Source: Acidobacteriota bacterium (GTDB lineage: Bacteria > Acidobacteriota > Terriglobia > Terriglobales > Acidobacteriaceae). From it: a DNA stretch of 64,000 nucleotides. The notes beneath the pieces were generated by a model, which saw nothing but the letters and a program-made list of their open reading frames with translations, ran no database searches and was not told the origin of the DNA. Below are positions 17,441-26,859 of this stretch, one piece after another. The stretch lies in contig JAKAFB010000010.1 of NCBI GenBank assembly GCA_021818105.1, positions 1-64,000 on the forward strand, in the 5' to 3' direction. Each line of letters opens with the position of its first letter. The stretch's first letter is position 1. A program made the translations under genes and the position numbers.

Positions 17441-20400
17441 CTACTGGTGTTGCGGATAATCGACGCGCACCGTGAGGATCTCGTAGGGATGAATCGGCAC
17501 GGTGACCGTGTTGTTGGAGACGGAGAGCGGAGCGCCCTGCGGCTTCTCCATGAGGTTGGTGACGGTGGCGGAAGTGGCGCCCGGGGGCACGGAGATGCGC
17601 ACATTGCCTGATTTGCCGGCCCACTCGTAGACGCGGAAGATCAGGCCGTTGCTGTCCTCGGCCTTCTTGAGCGCAGTCAGCACCACATTTTCCGGCATGA
17701 CCGTGGCGTAGGAGTGCTGGGCGGGCAGGCTGCCGGTGTGGGCCTCCACCTGCTGGGCGTGGAGTGTGTAGTTGTACTCGTAGCCGTGCCGCACGGTGAG
17801 CGCCTGCTGCCAGTCACCGGCATGCGGATAGAGCGCGTAGGTGAAGTGCTGGTGGCCGCGGTCGGCTTCAGGATCAGGCCAGGTGGGCGAACGCAGCAGC
17901 GAGATGCGCAGCACGTTGTCCTTGTCGTCGTAGCCGTACTTTGAGTTGTTGATCAGGCTGAAGCCGTGCCGGCCATCGCCCAAGTCAGCCCAGCGCAGGG
18001 CCGGCACTTCGAACTGCGCCTTCTCCCAGCTGTTGTTGCGCGTGGTGGGGCGCTGGATGGCGCCGTAGGGGATTTCGTAGGTGGCCTTGTTGCTGGTGGC
18101 GGCCAGCGGGAATGCAGCCTTGAGCAGGACATGCGTCTCGTGCCAGTCGATGTCGCTGACCACGTTGACCTGGTCCGCGCCGTCGTCCAGGGTAATCTCC
18201 TGCGCGAACCTGGAGCTCTGCCAGGTGTGCGTCACACGAATCGCCGCGCGGAGCGGGCCCTTCTGCACCAGCTCAACCGAATCGGCCTTCTCGATCGGGA
18301 CAGCGTGATCGAGCGTGCCGTAGTCGATGTTCCACGCGTCGTATTCCTTGGGCAGGTCGTGGAAGGTCTGCAACTGGTTGCCGCAGGCGCCGGCGGCAAG
18401 CGACTCGAACTGCGTTTTCTTGTCGTAGAGGCTGGTGATGCAGCCGGTCTGCGGGTCAACCGTGACCTTGAGGGCCGCATTTTCCAGCGTGAGGCCACCG
18501 GCCTTCAGATCGCTGGCAAACGGCTTCTCGCCCGCAACGACGTGCAGCACCTTGTAGCCCATCGAGGGCACATCGCTGACCCGCAGCAGCAGCTGGAAGC
18601 GGTTGGTCTTCGCATCGCTCCTGAGCACCTGCGACGGGACAACATGATTCTCGGCGTCGAGCACATAGACGCCGTGTGGCGCCGGCTCGCGCATCTGTAC
18701 GTTGACGGTAACAGGGCCGGAGCGCTGCCATGCCAGCGGATTGAAGACCACGACCGGTACCCCGCTGGGCACGTTGGTGTCGATGCCGGCCGACAACGTG
18801 CGTAGCGCGTGCTGGGAGATTTCGCCGGTCGCCCAGTGCACCTGGTCGAAGTCCTGCTGCGCCTCCTTATAGATGATGCCGATGCCGGAGCCGGCCGCGA
18901 GATCGTGGAAGTCGTTAAAGGTAATCTTCTTCCAGGCTTCCGTGAGTTCATCGCCCGGATAGCGGTCGCCCTGTAGCCAGGCCAGCGCGGCATACTTCTC
19001 CGCATTCAGCGCCCATTCCTCGCTGTCGCGCATGTTGCGCTTCTGGCCGGCCTGCGTGGTCATCACGCCGCGGTGGTACTCGAAGTAAAGCTCGCTCTTC
19101 CACGTGGGAATGGCCACCTTGCCGGCCGGCGGCGTCGGCGGTGGAACATAGCCCCTGGCAATCGAGTCGTAGTCCCAGGTGCGCGATTCAGGAACCACCT
19201 TGCCCTCGAACTCCGTGAAGTAGCTCTGCGCCGTCCCGAAGCGCATCCTGGGCACAACCTTGTCAGGCTGCATCCAGTGGATGCCTTCATCGAGCATGGC
19301 GCGCGTGGGCCCGCCGCCATGATCCCCGATGCCGTACAGATCCATCATCTCCGTCAGCCCCGGCGTGTGCTCCCGCGCGATGGTGAAGTCACGCGCCAGA
19401 CGCACCGGATTCAGGTTATTGTTGGCATAGTCATGCGGAAAGTAGGTCAGCACCTTGCTGCCGTCCGGCGACTCCCACCAGAACAGCTTGAACGGGAACT
19501 GGTTGGTATCGTTCCACGCCGTCTTCTGCGTTACGAAATAGTCGATACCCGACTTCTTATAGATCTGCGGCAGCTGCCAGGTGTAGCCGAAGGAGTCCGG
19601 ATTCCAGCCGATGCGCACGTCTACGCCATATTCCATCTGGAACCAGCGCTTGCCGACAAGAATCGAGCGCACCTGCGCCTCGCCGTCGGGCATGTTCAGG
19701 TCCGGCTCCACCCACATGCCGCCCACGATCTCCCAGCGCCCTTCCTTGATACGCTTCTTGATCTCCGCGTTCATCTCCGGATACTTGTCGGCGATCCACG
19801 CGTTGTACTGCGCCGCAGACTGCGTGTAGGTGTAGTCGGGATACTCGTTCATCAGCTGCAAGGCCGTGCTGAACGTGCGCTTCACCACATCCACCGTCTC
19901 CGTCCACGGCCAGAGCCAGGCCGCATCGATATGCGAGTTGCCTGTCAGGTGCATCGTCGCCTGCTGCAGCGTCGGCCGCAGACCCTCCATGATCGCCTGA
20001 GACTGCTTGAGCGAGGCATCGAATTTGGCCTGATCCCCGCCGTCGAGCGCGGTGAGATCCACCGCGTCCAGCGCCTTCTCAAGAGTCGCCGTGTCACTGG
20101 ATACATTCCGGGAGATGCTCGGAATCATTAGCGCCGCAGAGAGATACTCCAGGCGCATGTCCTCGGGATTCGGGCGATTCTCGGCAAAATCGATCTTCAG
20201 CGTTGTGCCACCGAAGGTCTTCTTGTCCACCGTGTGCAACAGCTTCACGGCCACCAGGATCTTCTCCCCCGGCCGGGCATTATCCAACAGAACAATCGGT
20301 TCCAGATCGTCGCCCAGCGCCACGCGGCGGCCATTGAAATAAATAATCTCCGGCATCGGACCGTTGGCGTAGGCGGCAAAGTGAAACCAGATGCGCGCGC

Positions 20401-20776
20401 CCGTAAGGTCATAGCCGTGGAAGCTCTTGGGCACCTCGATCCAGTGACGGAACCAGCCCGCGTCTTCAGAGAGCTGAGTCCGCGCCTTCACCACCTGCCA
20501 CGACGAATCATCGAGATCCGCAGACTCACCATGCGCCAGATCGCCGGCATGATACCGCCACTCCTCGGCAGGCAGCGTGTTCAGCTCAGAAAGACGCTGG
20601 ACCACTGCCTGCGAATGGCCGCTCATCGACTTGACAACCTGCTCCGCCTGCTGCGCGGTCTGCGCGCGCGCCTGCAGGCAGCCGGGCATTCCAGCAATGA
20701 AGAACAAAAACAGAAGAAACACAGACCCCATACCCCATGGCCGAGCGCCCTTGCCGCAGACCGTGACTGTTCGCAT
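17441..20776 (-). CDS. Secreted GH38 alpha-mannosidase
   Basis: An exported enzyme of 1111 residues that releases alpha-linked mannose. The zinc/catalytic blocks are NSHIDAAWLWPWTETVD (metal His and Asp), RWEIVGGMWVEPDLNMPDGE, WNPDSFGYTWQLPQIYKKSG (nucleophile Asp in PDSFG) and GIGDHGGGPTRAMLDEG. A beta-sandwich C-terminus follows (LTLENAALKVTVDPQTGCITSLYDKKT; SDIDWHETHVLLKAAFPL). I start at 20776 (MRTVTVCGKGARPWG, then signal peptide FLLFLFFIAGMPGCLQARAQ), with AGGAGAAGG just upstream; the track's 20974 start adds an implausible extension. A long antisense ORF is a shadow. Confidence 0.94.
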   Translation of the reverse strand: MRTVTVCGKGARPWGMGSVFLLFLFFIAGMPGCLQARAQTAQQAEQVVKSMSGHSQAVVQRLSELNTLPAEEWRYHAGDLAHGESADLDDSSWQVVKARTQLSEDAGWFRHWIEVPKSFHGYDLTGARIWFHFAAYANGPMPEIIYFNGRRVALGDDLEPIVLLDNARPGEKILVAVKLLHTVDKKTFGGTTLKIDFAENRPNPEDMRLEYLSAALMIPSISRNVSSDTATLEKALDAVDLTALDGGDQAKFDASLKQSQAIMEGLRPTLQQATMHLTGNSHIDAAWLWPWTETVDVVKRTFSTALQLMNEYPDYTYTQSAAQYNAWIADKYPEMNAEIKKRIKEGRWEIVGGMWVEPDLNMPDGEAQVRSILVGKRWFQMEYGVDVRIGWNPDSFGYTWQLPQIYKKSGIDYFVTQKTAWNDTNQFPFKLFWWESPDGSKVLTYFPHDYANNNLNPVRLARDFTIAREHTPGLTEMMDLYGIGDHGGGPTRAMLDEGIHWMQPDKVVPRMRFGTAQSYFTEFEGKVVPESRTWDYDSIARGYVPPPTPPAGKVAIPTWKSELYFEYHRGVMTTQAGQKRNMRDSEEWALNAEKYAALAWLQGDRYPGDELTEAWKKITFNDFHDLAAGSGIGIIYKEAQQDFDQVHWATGEISQHALRTLSAGIDTNVPSGVPVVVFNPLAWQRSGPVTVNVQMREPAPHGVYVLDAENHVVPSQVLRSDAKTNRFQLLLRVSDVPSMGYKVLHVVAGEKPFASDLKAGGLTLENAALKVTVDPQTGCITSLYDKKTQFESLAAGACGNQLQTFHDLPKEYDAWNIDYGTLDHAVPIEKADSVELVQKGPLRAAIRVTHTWQSSRFAQEITLDDGADQVNVVSDIDWHETHVLLKAAFPLAATSNKATYEIPYGAIQRPTTRNNSWEKAQFEVPALRWADLGDGRHGFSLINNSKYGYDDKDNVLRISLLRSPTWPDPEADRGHQHFTYALYPHAGDWQQALTVRHGYEYNYTLHAQQVEAHTGSLPAQHSYATVMPENVVLTALKKAEDSNGLIFRVYEWAGKSGNVRISVPPGATSATVTNLMEKPQGAPLSVSNNTVTVPIHPYEILTVRVDYPQHQ

Positions 20777-20879
20777 GTACCTTCTCCTCGCGCTATATGC
20801 GCCCGTCCAGGGATCGCGCGGAGAACCCCGCCCTCCCATGTACGTATCGCCGCGAATAATATCACGGATCATATAGAAG

Positions 20880-20893
20880 TGGAAACGATACCG
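20880..20893. promoter_or_regulatory. Possible LacI-family operator upstream of GH38 gene
   Basis: TGGAAACGATACCG fits 8 of 11 fixed positions of the general LacI/CcpA-family pattern TGWNANCGNTNWCA, with the central CG. It lies about 105 bases upstream of the alpha-mannosidase start. The LacI-type gene at 16333 is the nearest candidate to bind it. Confidence 0.3.
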
Positions 20894-20992
20894 TCGCTGG
20901 GCATACAACATGAAGTTGAGAAACTGAGCCAGGAGAATAGTTAGGCAGCAGGCGCCGTCTTCCTGGCAGTGCAATCGGCAATCACCGCATAG

Positions 20993-22102
20993 CTATGATT
21001 GCGCATCGCTGTACATACCGGCGCATTCCTGCAAGTCAAGGCAGAGAGCATCGATTCGGTCGAATTGCGAGTCCCAGGAGAACATGAAGCGCGCAGCGCC
21101 GCCGATGAAGGTGTAGAACTTCCAGCCGCGCTCACGAAGCGCGGTGAGCACCCGCTCCGGGGCGATGAGGAAAGCGGCATTGGCTTCAATGGGGCCGGCA
21201 AGCCGAATGCCCGTGATGGTGGAGACGCGCGTCGCGAAGTACTGTGCGCAGCGGTTGGCGTGTGCGGCATTGCGAAGCCATGCACCGCTCTCAAGCATGC
21301 CCACCCAAGGCGCAGCGAGGAAACGCATCTTCGAAGCAAGCTGGCCGGCCTGTTTGCATCGGTAGTCGAAATCTGAGGCGAGCTTGCGGTCGAAGAAAAG
21401 AACAGCCTCGCCCACAGCCATGCCGTTCTTCGTACCGCCGAAGCAGAGCACATCGACTCCGCTCTTCCAGGTCATCTCAGCGGGCGAGAACTGCAGCGCG
21501 GCACAGGCGTTGGCAAATCGGGCGCCGTCCATGTGGAGGCAGAGCCCGTGCGATTTGCACGTCTCCGCAATAGCGCCGAGCTCCGCGAGTGTATATACAC
21601 TTCCTGTCTCAGTGGATTGCGTGATGGTGACGACGCGAGGCTTTGGGTAATGAATATCCTGGCGCTTTGTGGCGAGTTCGCGGATGGCCTGCGGACTGAG
21701 TTTCCCATCCGTAGCTTGTGAAACAAGCAGCTTCGAGCCGTTGGAAAAGAACTCCGGCGCGCCGCATTCATCGGTTTCAACGTGGGAGGAGTCGCAGCAG
21801 ATGACGCCATGATAGGACTGACAAAGTGATGCGAGCGCAAGGGAATTGGCGGCAGTTCCGTTGAACACGAAGAAGACTTCGCAGTCAGTCTCGAAGAGTT
21901 TACGGAAGGCGTCGGCGGCCTTCGCCGTCCACGGGTCATCACCATAGGAGGAGACGTGGCCGTGATTCGCTGCTTCCATGGCAGCAGCCGCCTCGGGACA
22001 GACGCCGGCGTAGTTGTCACTTGCGAACTGCTGCAAGAGCTCGTCGGGATGAATTGGAGTCATTGAAGTGCCTTTGAGGTGATTGGAAGGAGCTGACTCC
22101 AT
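20993..22102 (-). CDS. Threonine-aldolase-like PLP enzyme
   Basis: A fold-type I PLP enzyme of 369 residues resembling low-specificity L-threonine aldolase/beta-eliminating lyase. Visible blocks: FASDNYAGVCPEAAAAMEAAN, FVFNGTAANSLAL, HVETDECGAPEFF, RVVTITQSTETGSVYTL, LCLHMDGARFANACAAL (PLP-ring Asp) and CFGGTKNGMAVGEAVLFF with the Schiff-base Lys. In threonine aldolases this Lys context is GGTKNG too. The start at 22102 is chosen because GGGGAG lies 6 bases upstream; MTPIHPDELL at 22063 is the alternative and has a poor ribosome site. It is divergent from the CocE-type hydrolase. Confidence 0.88.
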   Translation of the reverse strand: MESAPSNHLKGTSMTPIHPDELLQQFASDNYAGVCPEAAAAMEAANHGHVSSYGDDPWTAKAADAFRKLFETDCEVFFVFNGTAANSLALASLCQSYHGVICCDSSHVETDECGAPEFFSNGSKLLVSQATDGKLSPQAIRELATKRQDIHYPKPRVVTITQSTETGSVYTLAELGAIAETCKSHGLCLHMDGARFANACAALQFSPAEMTWKSGVDVLCFGGTKNGMAVGEAVLFFDRKLASDFDYRCKQAGQLASKMRFLAAPWVGMLESGAWLRNAAHANRCAQYFATRVSTITGIRLAGPIEANAAFLIAPERVLTALRERGWKFYTFIGGAARFMFSWDSQFDRIDALCLDLQECAGMYSDAQS

Positions 22103-22197
22103 GATAAGCTCCCCGAAATTGCGATGCAGGGCAGCTGGATGATGGCGAGGTAAGTTTGGACTTGCGCATCCGAGCGCTGATTTGAGAAGTTCAATCC

Positions 22198-24150
22198 ATG
22201 TCACGACTTCCACATCGCATCATCGTTGCCGCATCGGCTTGCCTGCTCGCGCCATGCGTCGCAGTTGCGCAGACGAGCAGCGCCAAGCCAGCCTATCCCA
22301 GCTATCCCAGCGAAACGCCTGCCCAGTTGGTGCCAAAGACGGACAGCTTTGACTACACGCGCCGCGAGGCCATGATTCCCATGCGTGACGGCGTTCGGCT
22401 GCATACAGTCATCCTTGTGCCCAGGGGCGCGCAACATGCACCAATCCTGTTGACGCGGACGCCGTACAACGCGAGTGAGTTGACCAGTCACATTGCCAGT
22501 TCTCACCTGGGACCGAGCCTCTACGGCTATGACAATGCCACGGATGTGATTGTCGAGGGCGGCTACATCCGCGTGGTGCAGGATATTCGTGGCAAGTACG
22601 GGTCCGAGGGTGACTACGTAATGAACCGGCCGCTGCACGGGCCGCAGAATCCCACACCCGTGGATGAGTCCACCGACACGTACGACACGATCGACTGGCT
22701 CATCAAGAACATTCCCGAGACAAACGGCAAGGTTGGTATTCTTGGCATTTCTTATGACGGCTTTCTGCCGTTGATGGCCCTTGTGCATCCGCACCCGGCG
22801 CTTAAAGTTGCGGTGCCCATGAATCCAATGGTTGATGGATGGATGGGCGACGACTGGTTCCATAATGGTGCCTTCCGAGAGCAGAACTTGCCCTACATCT
22901 ATGAGCAGGAGGGTACGCGCTCGAATACGGAAAAGTGGTGGTCATCGACCCACGACGACTATGACCTCTACATGCGGGCAGGTTCAGCGGGCGAGTTGGG
23001 TCGCGAACACGGCATGGAGCAACTGGGCTTCTGGAACAAGATTCTTGCTCATCCGGCGTACGACTCATTCTGGAGCGATCAGGCAATGGACAAGGTGCTG
23101 GCCGGGCAGCCGCTCAAGGTGCCCGTAATGCTGGTGCACAGTCTCTGGGATCAGGAGGACATTTACGGCGCAGTCGCGGTATACAAAGCCATCAAGCCGC
23201 TAGACAAGAACAATGACATGGTCTACATGGTGCTTGGTCCGTGGCACCATGGCCAGGAAATAGAGGATGCCGCTTCGCTGGGCGCCATTCGCTTTGGGTC
23301 CGATACGGGAACATGGTTCCGGCAGAATGTGCTGCGGCCATTTCTCGATCACTATTTGAAGGACGATGCGCCCGCGATGCATATCGCCCCGGTGACCGCC
23401 TTTGAGACGGGCGTCAACCGTTGGCAGCAGTTGCCTGCCTGGCCAGTCGCGCCTGCGGTGAAGCCACTCTATCTGGAGCCGGGACTGAAGCTCAGCTTCA
23501 AGGCGCCCGCAGCGGGAGGCGATCCCTATGATGAATATGTCTCTGACCCAGCCAGGCCGGTGCCTTTCCGCGCTCGGCCCAGCCAGCCGGTTGGATACGA
23601 TCTTCCTTTGACGTGGCCGCAATGGCTCGTCGACGATCAGCGCGAAGCTTCCGGTAGAACCGACGTGCTTGCGTATACCTCTGATGTGCTGACCGAACCC
23701 GTGCACATCACCGGCCAGCCCATTGCGAATCTTGTAGCCTCAACGAGCGGGACGGACTCAGATTGGGTGGTGAAGCTGATTGATGTCTACCCGGATGAGG
23801 TGGCGGGTAATCCTGACATGGGAGGCTACCAGTTGGCCGTTGCGATGGACATCTTCAGAGGGCGCTATCGCAAGAGCTTTGCCAAGCCAGAGGCTATTGA
23901 ACCCAACAAGCCCCTGACATACCGCTTTGCATTGCCGGCAACGAACCACGTCTTCCTGCCGGGGCATCGCATCATGGTGCAGGTGCAATCGAGCTGGTTC
24001 CCGCTCTATGACCGCAACCCGCAGACGTTTGTTCCAAGTATCTTCTGGGCAAAGCCGGAGGACTACAAGAAGGCGACGCAGCGCGTGTATCACGCTCCAG
24101 GAGAAGCCAGCAGCATTGAGCTGCCGGTCGTATCAGGCGATAAGCCATAG
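22198..24150 (+). CDS. Secreted CocE/NonD-family hydrolase
   Basis: A 650-residue exported serine hydrolase of the X-Pro dipeptidyl-peptidase/alpha-amino-acid ester hydrolase group. It has a signal peptide (ACLLAPCVAVAQ), an alpha/beta-hydrolase domain with oxyanion region LLTRTPYN, nucleophile GISYDGF, catalytic Asp in HSLWDQEDIYGA and His in LGPWHHGQ, and a C-terminal jelly-roll (EPVHITGQPIANLVASTSGTDSDWVVKLIDVYPDE; LPGHRIMVQVQSSWFPLYDRNPQT). The substrate could be a Pro-peptide or an amino-acid ester/amide. It sits among other secreted degradative genes. Confidence 0.92.
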   Translation: MSRLPHRIIVAASACLLAPCVAVAQTSSAKPAYPSYPSETPAQLVPKTDSFDYTRREAMIPMRDGVRLHTVILVPRGAQHAPILLTRTPYNASELTSHIASSHLGPSLYGYDNATDVIVEGGYIRVVQDIRGKYGSEGDYVMNRPLHGPQNPTPVDESTDTYDTIDWLIKNIPETNGKVGILGISYDGFLPLMALVHPHPALKVAVPMNPMVDGWMGDDWFHNGAFREQNLPYIYEQEGTRSNTEKWWSSTHDDYDLYMRAGSAGELGREHGMEQLGFWNKILAHPAYDSFWSDQAMDKVLAGQPLKVPVMLVHSLWDQEDIYGAVAVYKAIKPLDKNNDMVYMVLGPWHHGQEIEDAASLGAIRFGSDTGTWFRQNVLRPFLDHYLKDDAPAMHIAPVTAFETGVNRWQQLPAWPVAPAVKPLYLEPGLKLSFKAPAAGGDPYDEYVSDPARPVPFRARPSQPVGYDLPLTWPQWLVDDQREASGRTDVLAYTSDVLTEPVHITGQPIANLVASTSGTDSDWVVKLIDVYPDEVAGNPDMGGYQLAVAMDIFRGRYRKSFAKPEAIEPNKPLTYRFALPATNHVFLPGHRIMVQVQSSWFPLYDRNPQTFVPSIFWAKPEDYKKATQRVYHAPGEASSIELPVVSGDKP

Positions 24151-24226
24151 GCTCATGCACAACAGGCAGCGCCAGTCATTTCTAATCTGCGCTGCCTGGT
24201 TATGTGCCCTTTCTTGCGCGATGTTC

Positions 24227-26041
24227 TTACTGCAACTGCGGCCCGTTCATGCTCTTGACCACATCGGATTGTGTACCCATCGCGTCGAAGAAGACGATGT
24301 CGTTCGCGCCCACATGCAGCCATGGCCCGGGAGCGTAGAGTGCGAACTGGGGGCCGATCGACCAAAAGCGGCCGAGTGCGCGGCCATTGAGCCACATCTC
24401 TCCCTTGTGCAAGCTGCTTGTGTCGAGATAGGTGTCTGCAATTTCTGAAACATCCATTCGCGTGCGATAGAAGCAGGGCCCCTCGCACGGTTCCGGCAGA
24501 AAATGCAGCTTTGCCGGGTCACTCATCGGCAAAGAATAGATTTCCCAACTCTGCGGCTGCTTGCCGCCGAGTGTCACGCTGCCGGTCAGTCCCTTGCGCT
24601 CAGTGCGGAGGACCTTTGTGAAGTTCACGCGGCCGCTGTTCTCCACCAGAATGTCGAGCGTGCCGGCCTGCTTCATCACGGGCAGCATCAGGCGGTCCGT
24701 GCCGAGCCTGCGATCCAGAGTGCCCATCAGGTTCTGATTGACGTACACCTGAGCATAGTCATGCAGTCCGTTGAGGATCAGCTCTCCTCCATCTCCGGCA
24801 TCCAGGTGAGTGCGATAAAGCAAGTAGCCATAGGATTGGTCGAGGTCCTCCATGGTCAGGAGCTTGCTGGAGTGAACGGGGCTCGGCAGATTGCGCCATA
24901 GCGAAGCGGTTTCCATATGCGTAGCGACAGGGAAGGTGCGCAGCGGTAGCGAAGCAGGCACAGCGGGCGGCTGCTTGCCGGTCACGCGGGCTATCACATC
25001 GCGGAAGGCGTAGTACTTCTGCCGCGGTGTTCCCTGTTCGTCAAGAGGTGCGTCGTAGTCGTAGCTGGTCGTGTCCGGCTCGTAGTTCTTGCCGTCGCTA
25101 TTGGCGCCATTCATCCAGCCAAAGCTGGTGCCACCATGAAACATGTACATGCTTACGGAATAGCCGTTGCGCAGCATCCACTCCAGCTCGGCAGCCTCGC
25201 GGTTTCCGTCGGTTACATGATGCTTTTCGCCCCAGTGATCGAACCAGCCAGCCCAGTACTCGCCGCTCATGCGCGGGCCATTGGGGCGCAGTTTCTGCAG
25301 GATGGAAAAACTCTTCTGCGCTTCGCCGGTTCCAAAGTTGATGACCGCGGGCAGTTCCGGCAGTGACCCGCGCGGGATTTGTTCAGGGCCATCAGCGGTG
25401 TAAAGAACGTCGGCTGCCAGACCATTCTTCTGCAAAGCAGTCTTTACAGCCTCCATGTATGCGTGGTCATCGCCAAACGAACCGTACTCATTCTCAACCT
25501 GCACAGCGATGATGGGGCCGCCATTGTGCAATAAGAGCGGCGTGATCTCTTTGCCGAGCCGCGCGAACCATGCCTGCATCGCGGCGATATATTTTGGGTC
25601 GTTACTGCGCAGGACCATTGCGCGGTCCTTGAGCAGCCAGGATGGGTATCCGCCGAGGTCCCACTCCGCGCACACATAAGGGCCGGGACGAAGGATGACG
25701 TTTAGCCCCTCTTGTTGGGCCTCGCGAATGTACTCCGCCACATCATTCTGCCCGCTGAAGTCATAAACACCGGGGCGAGGTTCGTGCACATTCCAGAAAA
25801 CGTAAGTGGTGATGGTGTTCAGCCCCATAGCACGGGCTTTGCGGAGGCGGTCATGCCAATAGGCGCGGGGAACACGCGTGTAATGCATTTCGCCGGAGAT
25901 GACCTGGTACGGCTTGCCATCAAAGAGGAACTGGTTGCCCGACACGATGAAGGTGTGCGGCTGGGCCGTTTGGCACAACATGAGCGTACCCGAAAACAGG
26001 AGTGAGAGGCTGCAAAGACTTCGAACAAGCGATCGTTTCAT
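24227..26041 (-). CDS. Secreted GH35 beta-galactosidase
   Basis: A 604-residue exported glycosidase. It has a signal peptide (MKRSLVRSLCSLSLLFSGTLMLCQ), and a TIM barrel begins at FLFDGKPYQVISGEMHYTRVPRAYW. The acid/base is Glu185 in VENEYGS and the nucleophile is probably Glu261 in MSGEYWAGWFDHWG. The C-terminal galactose-binding-like jelly-rolls include YLLYRTHLD and EMWLNGRALGRFWSIGPQ (YxPGPWL-like end). GH35 enzymes remove terminal beta-galactose from plant polysaccharides. It converges on the CocE gene with 76 bases between them. Confidence 0.95.
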   Translation of the reverse strand: MKRSLVRSLCSLSLLFSGTLMLCQTAQPHTFIVSGNQFLFDGKPYQVISGEMHYTRVPRAYWHDRLRKARAMGLNTITTYVFWNVHEPRPGVYDFSGQNDVAEYIREAQQEGLNVILRPGPYVCAEWDLGGYPSWLLKDRAMVLRSNDPKYIAAMQAWFARLGKEITPLLLHNGGPIIAVQVENEYGSFGDDHAYMEAVKTALQKNGLAADVLYTADGPEQIPRGSLPELPAVINFGTGEAQKSFSILQKLRPNGPRMSGEYWAGWFDHWGEKHHVTDGNREAAELEWMLRNGYSVSMYMFHGGTSFGWMNGANSDGKNYEPDTTSYDYDAPLDEQGTPRQKYYAFRDVIARVTGKQPPAVPASLPLRTFPVATHMETASLWRNLPSPVHSSKLLTMEDLDQSYGYLLYRTHLDAGDGGELILNGLHDYAQVYVNQNLMGTLDRRLGTDRLMLPVMKQAGTLDILVENSGRVNFTKVLRTERKGLTGSVTLGGKQPQSWEIYSLPMSDPAKLHFLPEPCEGPCFYRTRMDVSEIADTYLDTSSLHKGEMWLNGRALGRFWSIGPQFALYAPGPWLHVGANDIVFFDAMGTQSDVVKSMNGPQLQ

Positions 26042-26859
26042 ACGTGCTACCCTCTGTTGCCAGACCAGGAGAAAATGAATTCTCTGTAAGATTTTCTGAA
26101 CGCTTCTGCAATTGCTTCCTGTATTAGAAAGCGATCTGCCCCATCCTCATTCCGGCCCATTTCTCCGCCCAAATCATATATTCCAGAGGACGCTTCGCGT
26201 CGGGTGCCGCGCATCGGCATGTGCCCGGCGCTTGGGACCTAATATGCAGTATCTTGCCCCGCTTTGACCAGTTTTTGGGATCGGGCTAAGATGCAGAAAC
26301 GAGATTGGACATGGAGAGACCCTCAGGGCTGAGAACATAAGCGGGCCTCGAATCTGCCGCTGGGCTGTATCAGGGCAGCAGCCTATCGCAGAACGGGTGA
26401 ACGTGGGTCTTCGAACCTAGTTTCTTGCAAAGAATGGGCAATCGCGAGAAAACGCAGAGAGGGCAGAAATGAAAGGCAATCTGCGCGAACTGAAAGCATA
26501 TCGCCGATTGTTGGACAGTTGCAGTAGGTTGGGCTGCCGAATTCCCGATTTCACCGGACTGGGAAGTCTTGCCTGCTACTCGTGTAAGGTGAGTTCGAGG
26601 TTTGCGCGACTGCCGATAAGCTCAGTTACATATTTTTCAGGTTATACCCGGAACTGCGCGTTTCGCGTTCACTCGATGCCTGTCACTTTCGCACGAATTG
26701 GCTCGCCTCTCTTGTGGCAGATTCCGCCCGGCAGTCATAGGTGTTCAGCAGTAGTCAGGTAACCGTTTCGGGATTACCAATAGTGCTGCGTATTGTGCTG
26801 AGGTGTAAGTTCACGCAGTCTATATTTCCCGTAAACTTAGAAATCTAAGGTGATTCAAT
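26042..26859. other. Long intergenic region (818 bases) without a supported gene
   Basis: It holds the GH35 promoter on the left and the promoter of the Ig-like protein on the right. One 97-codon ORF (26469-26762) has a purine-rich stretch before its ATG but a random-looking Cys/Ser/Arg-rich product, so it is not called. A small hairpin GGTAA...TTACC is near 26757. I recognise no riboswitch. Confidence 0.4.

Noticed and set aside
19073-20131. 352-codon ORF antisense to the alpha-mannosidase
   Set aside because: The GH38 motifs are on the minus strand; the antisense product is His/Arg-rich without domains.
26469-26762. 97-codon ORF in the long intergenic region
   Set aside because: GAGAGGG before the ATG is suggestive, but the product looks random (many Cys, Ser, Arg) and no family or signal is visible.
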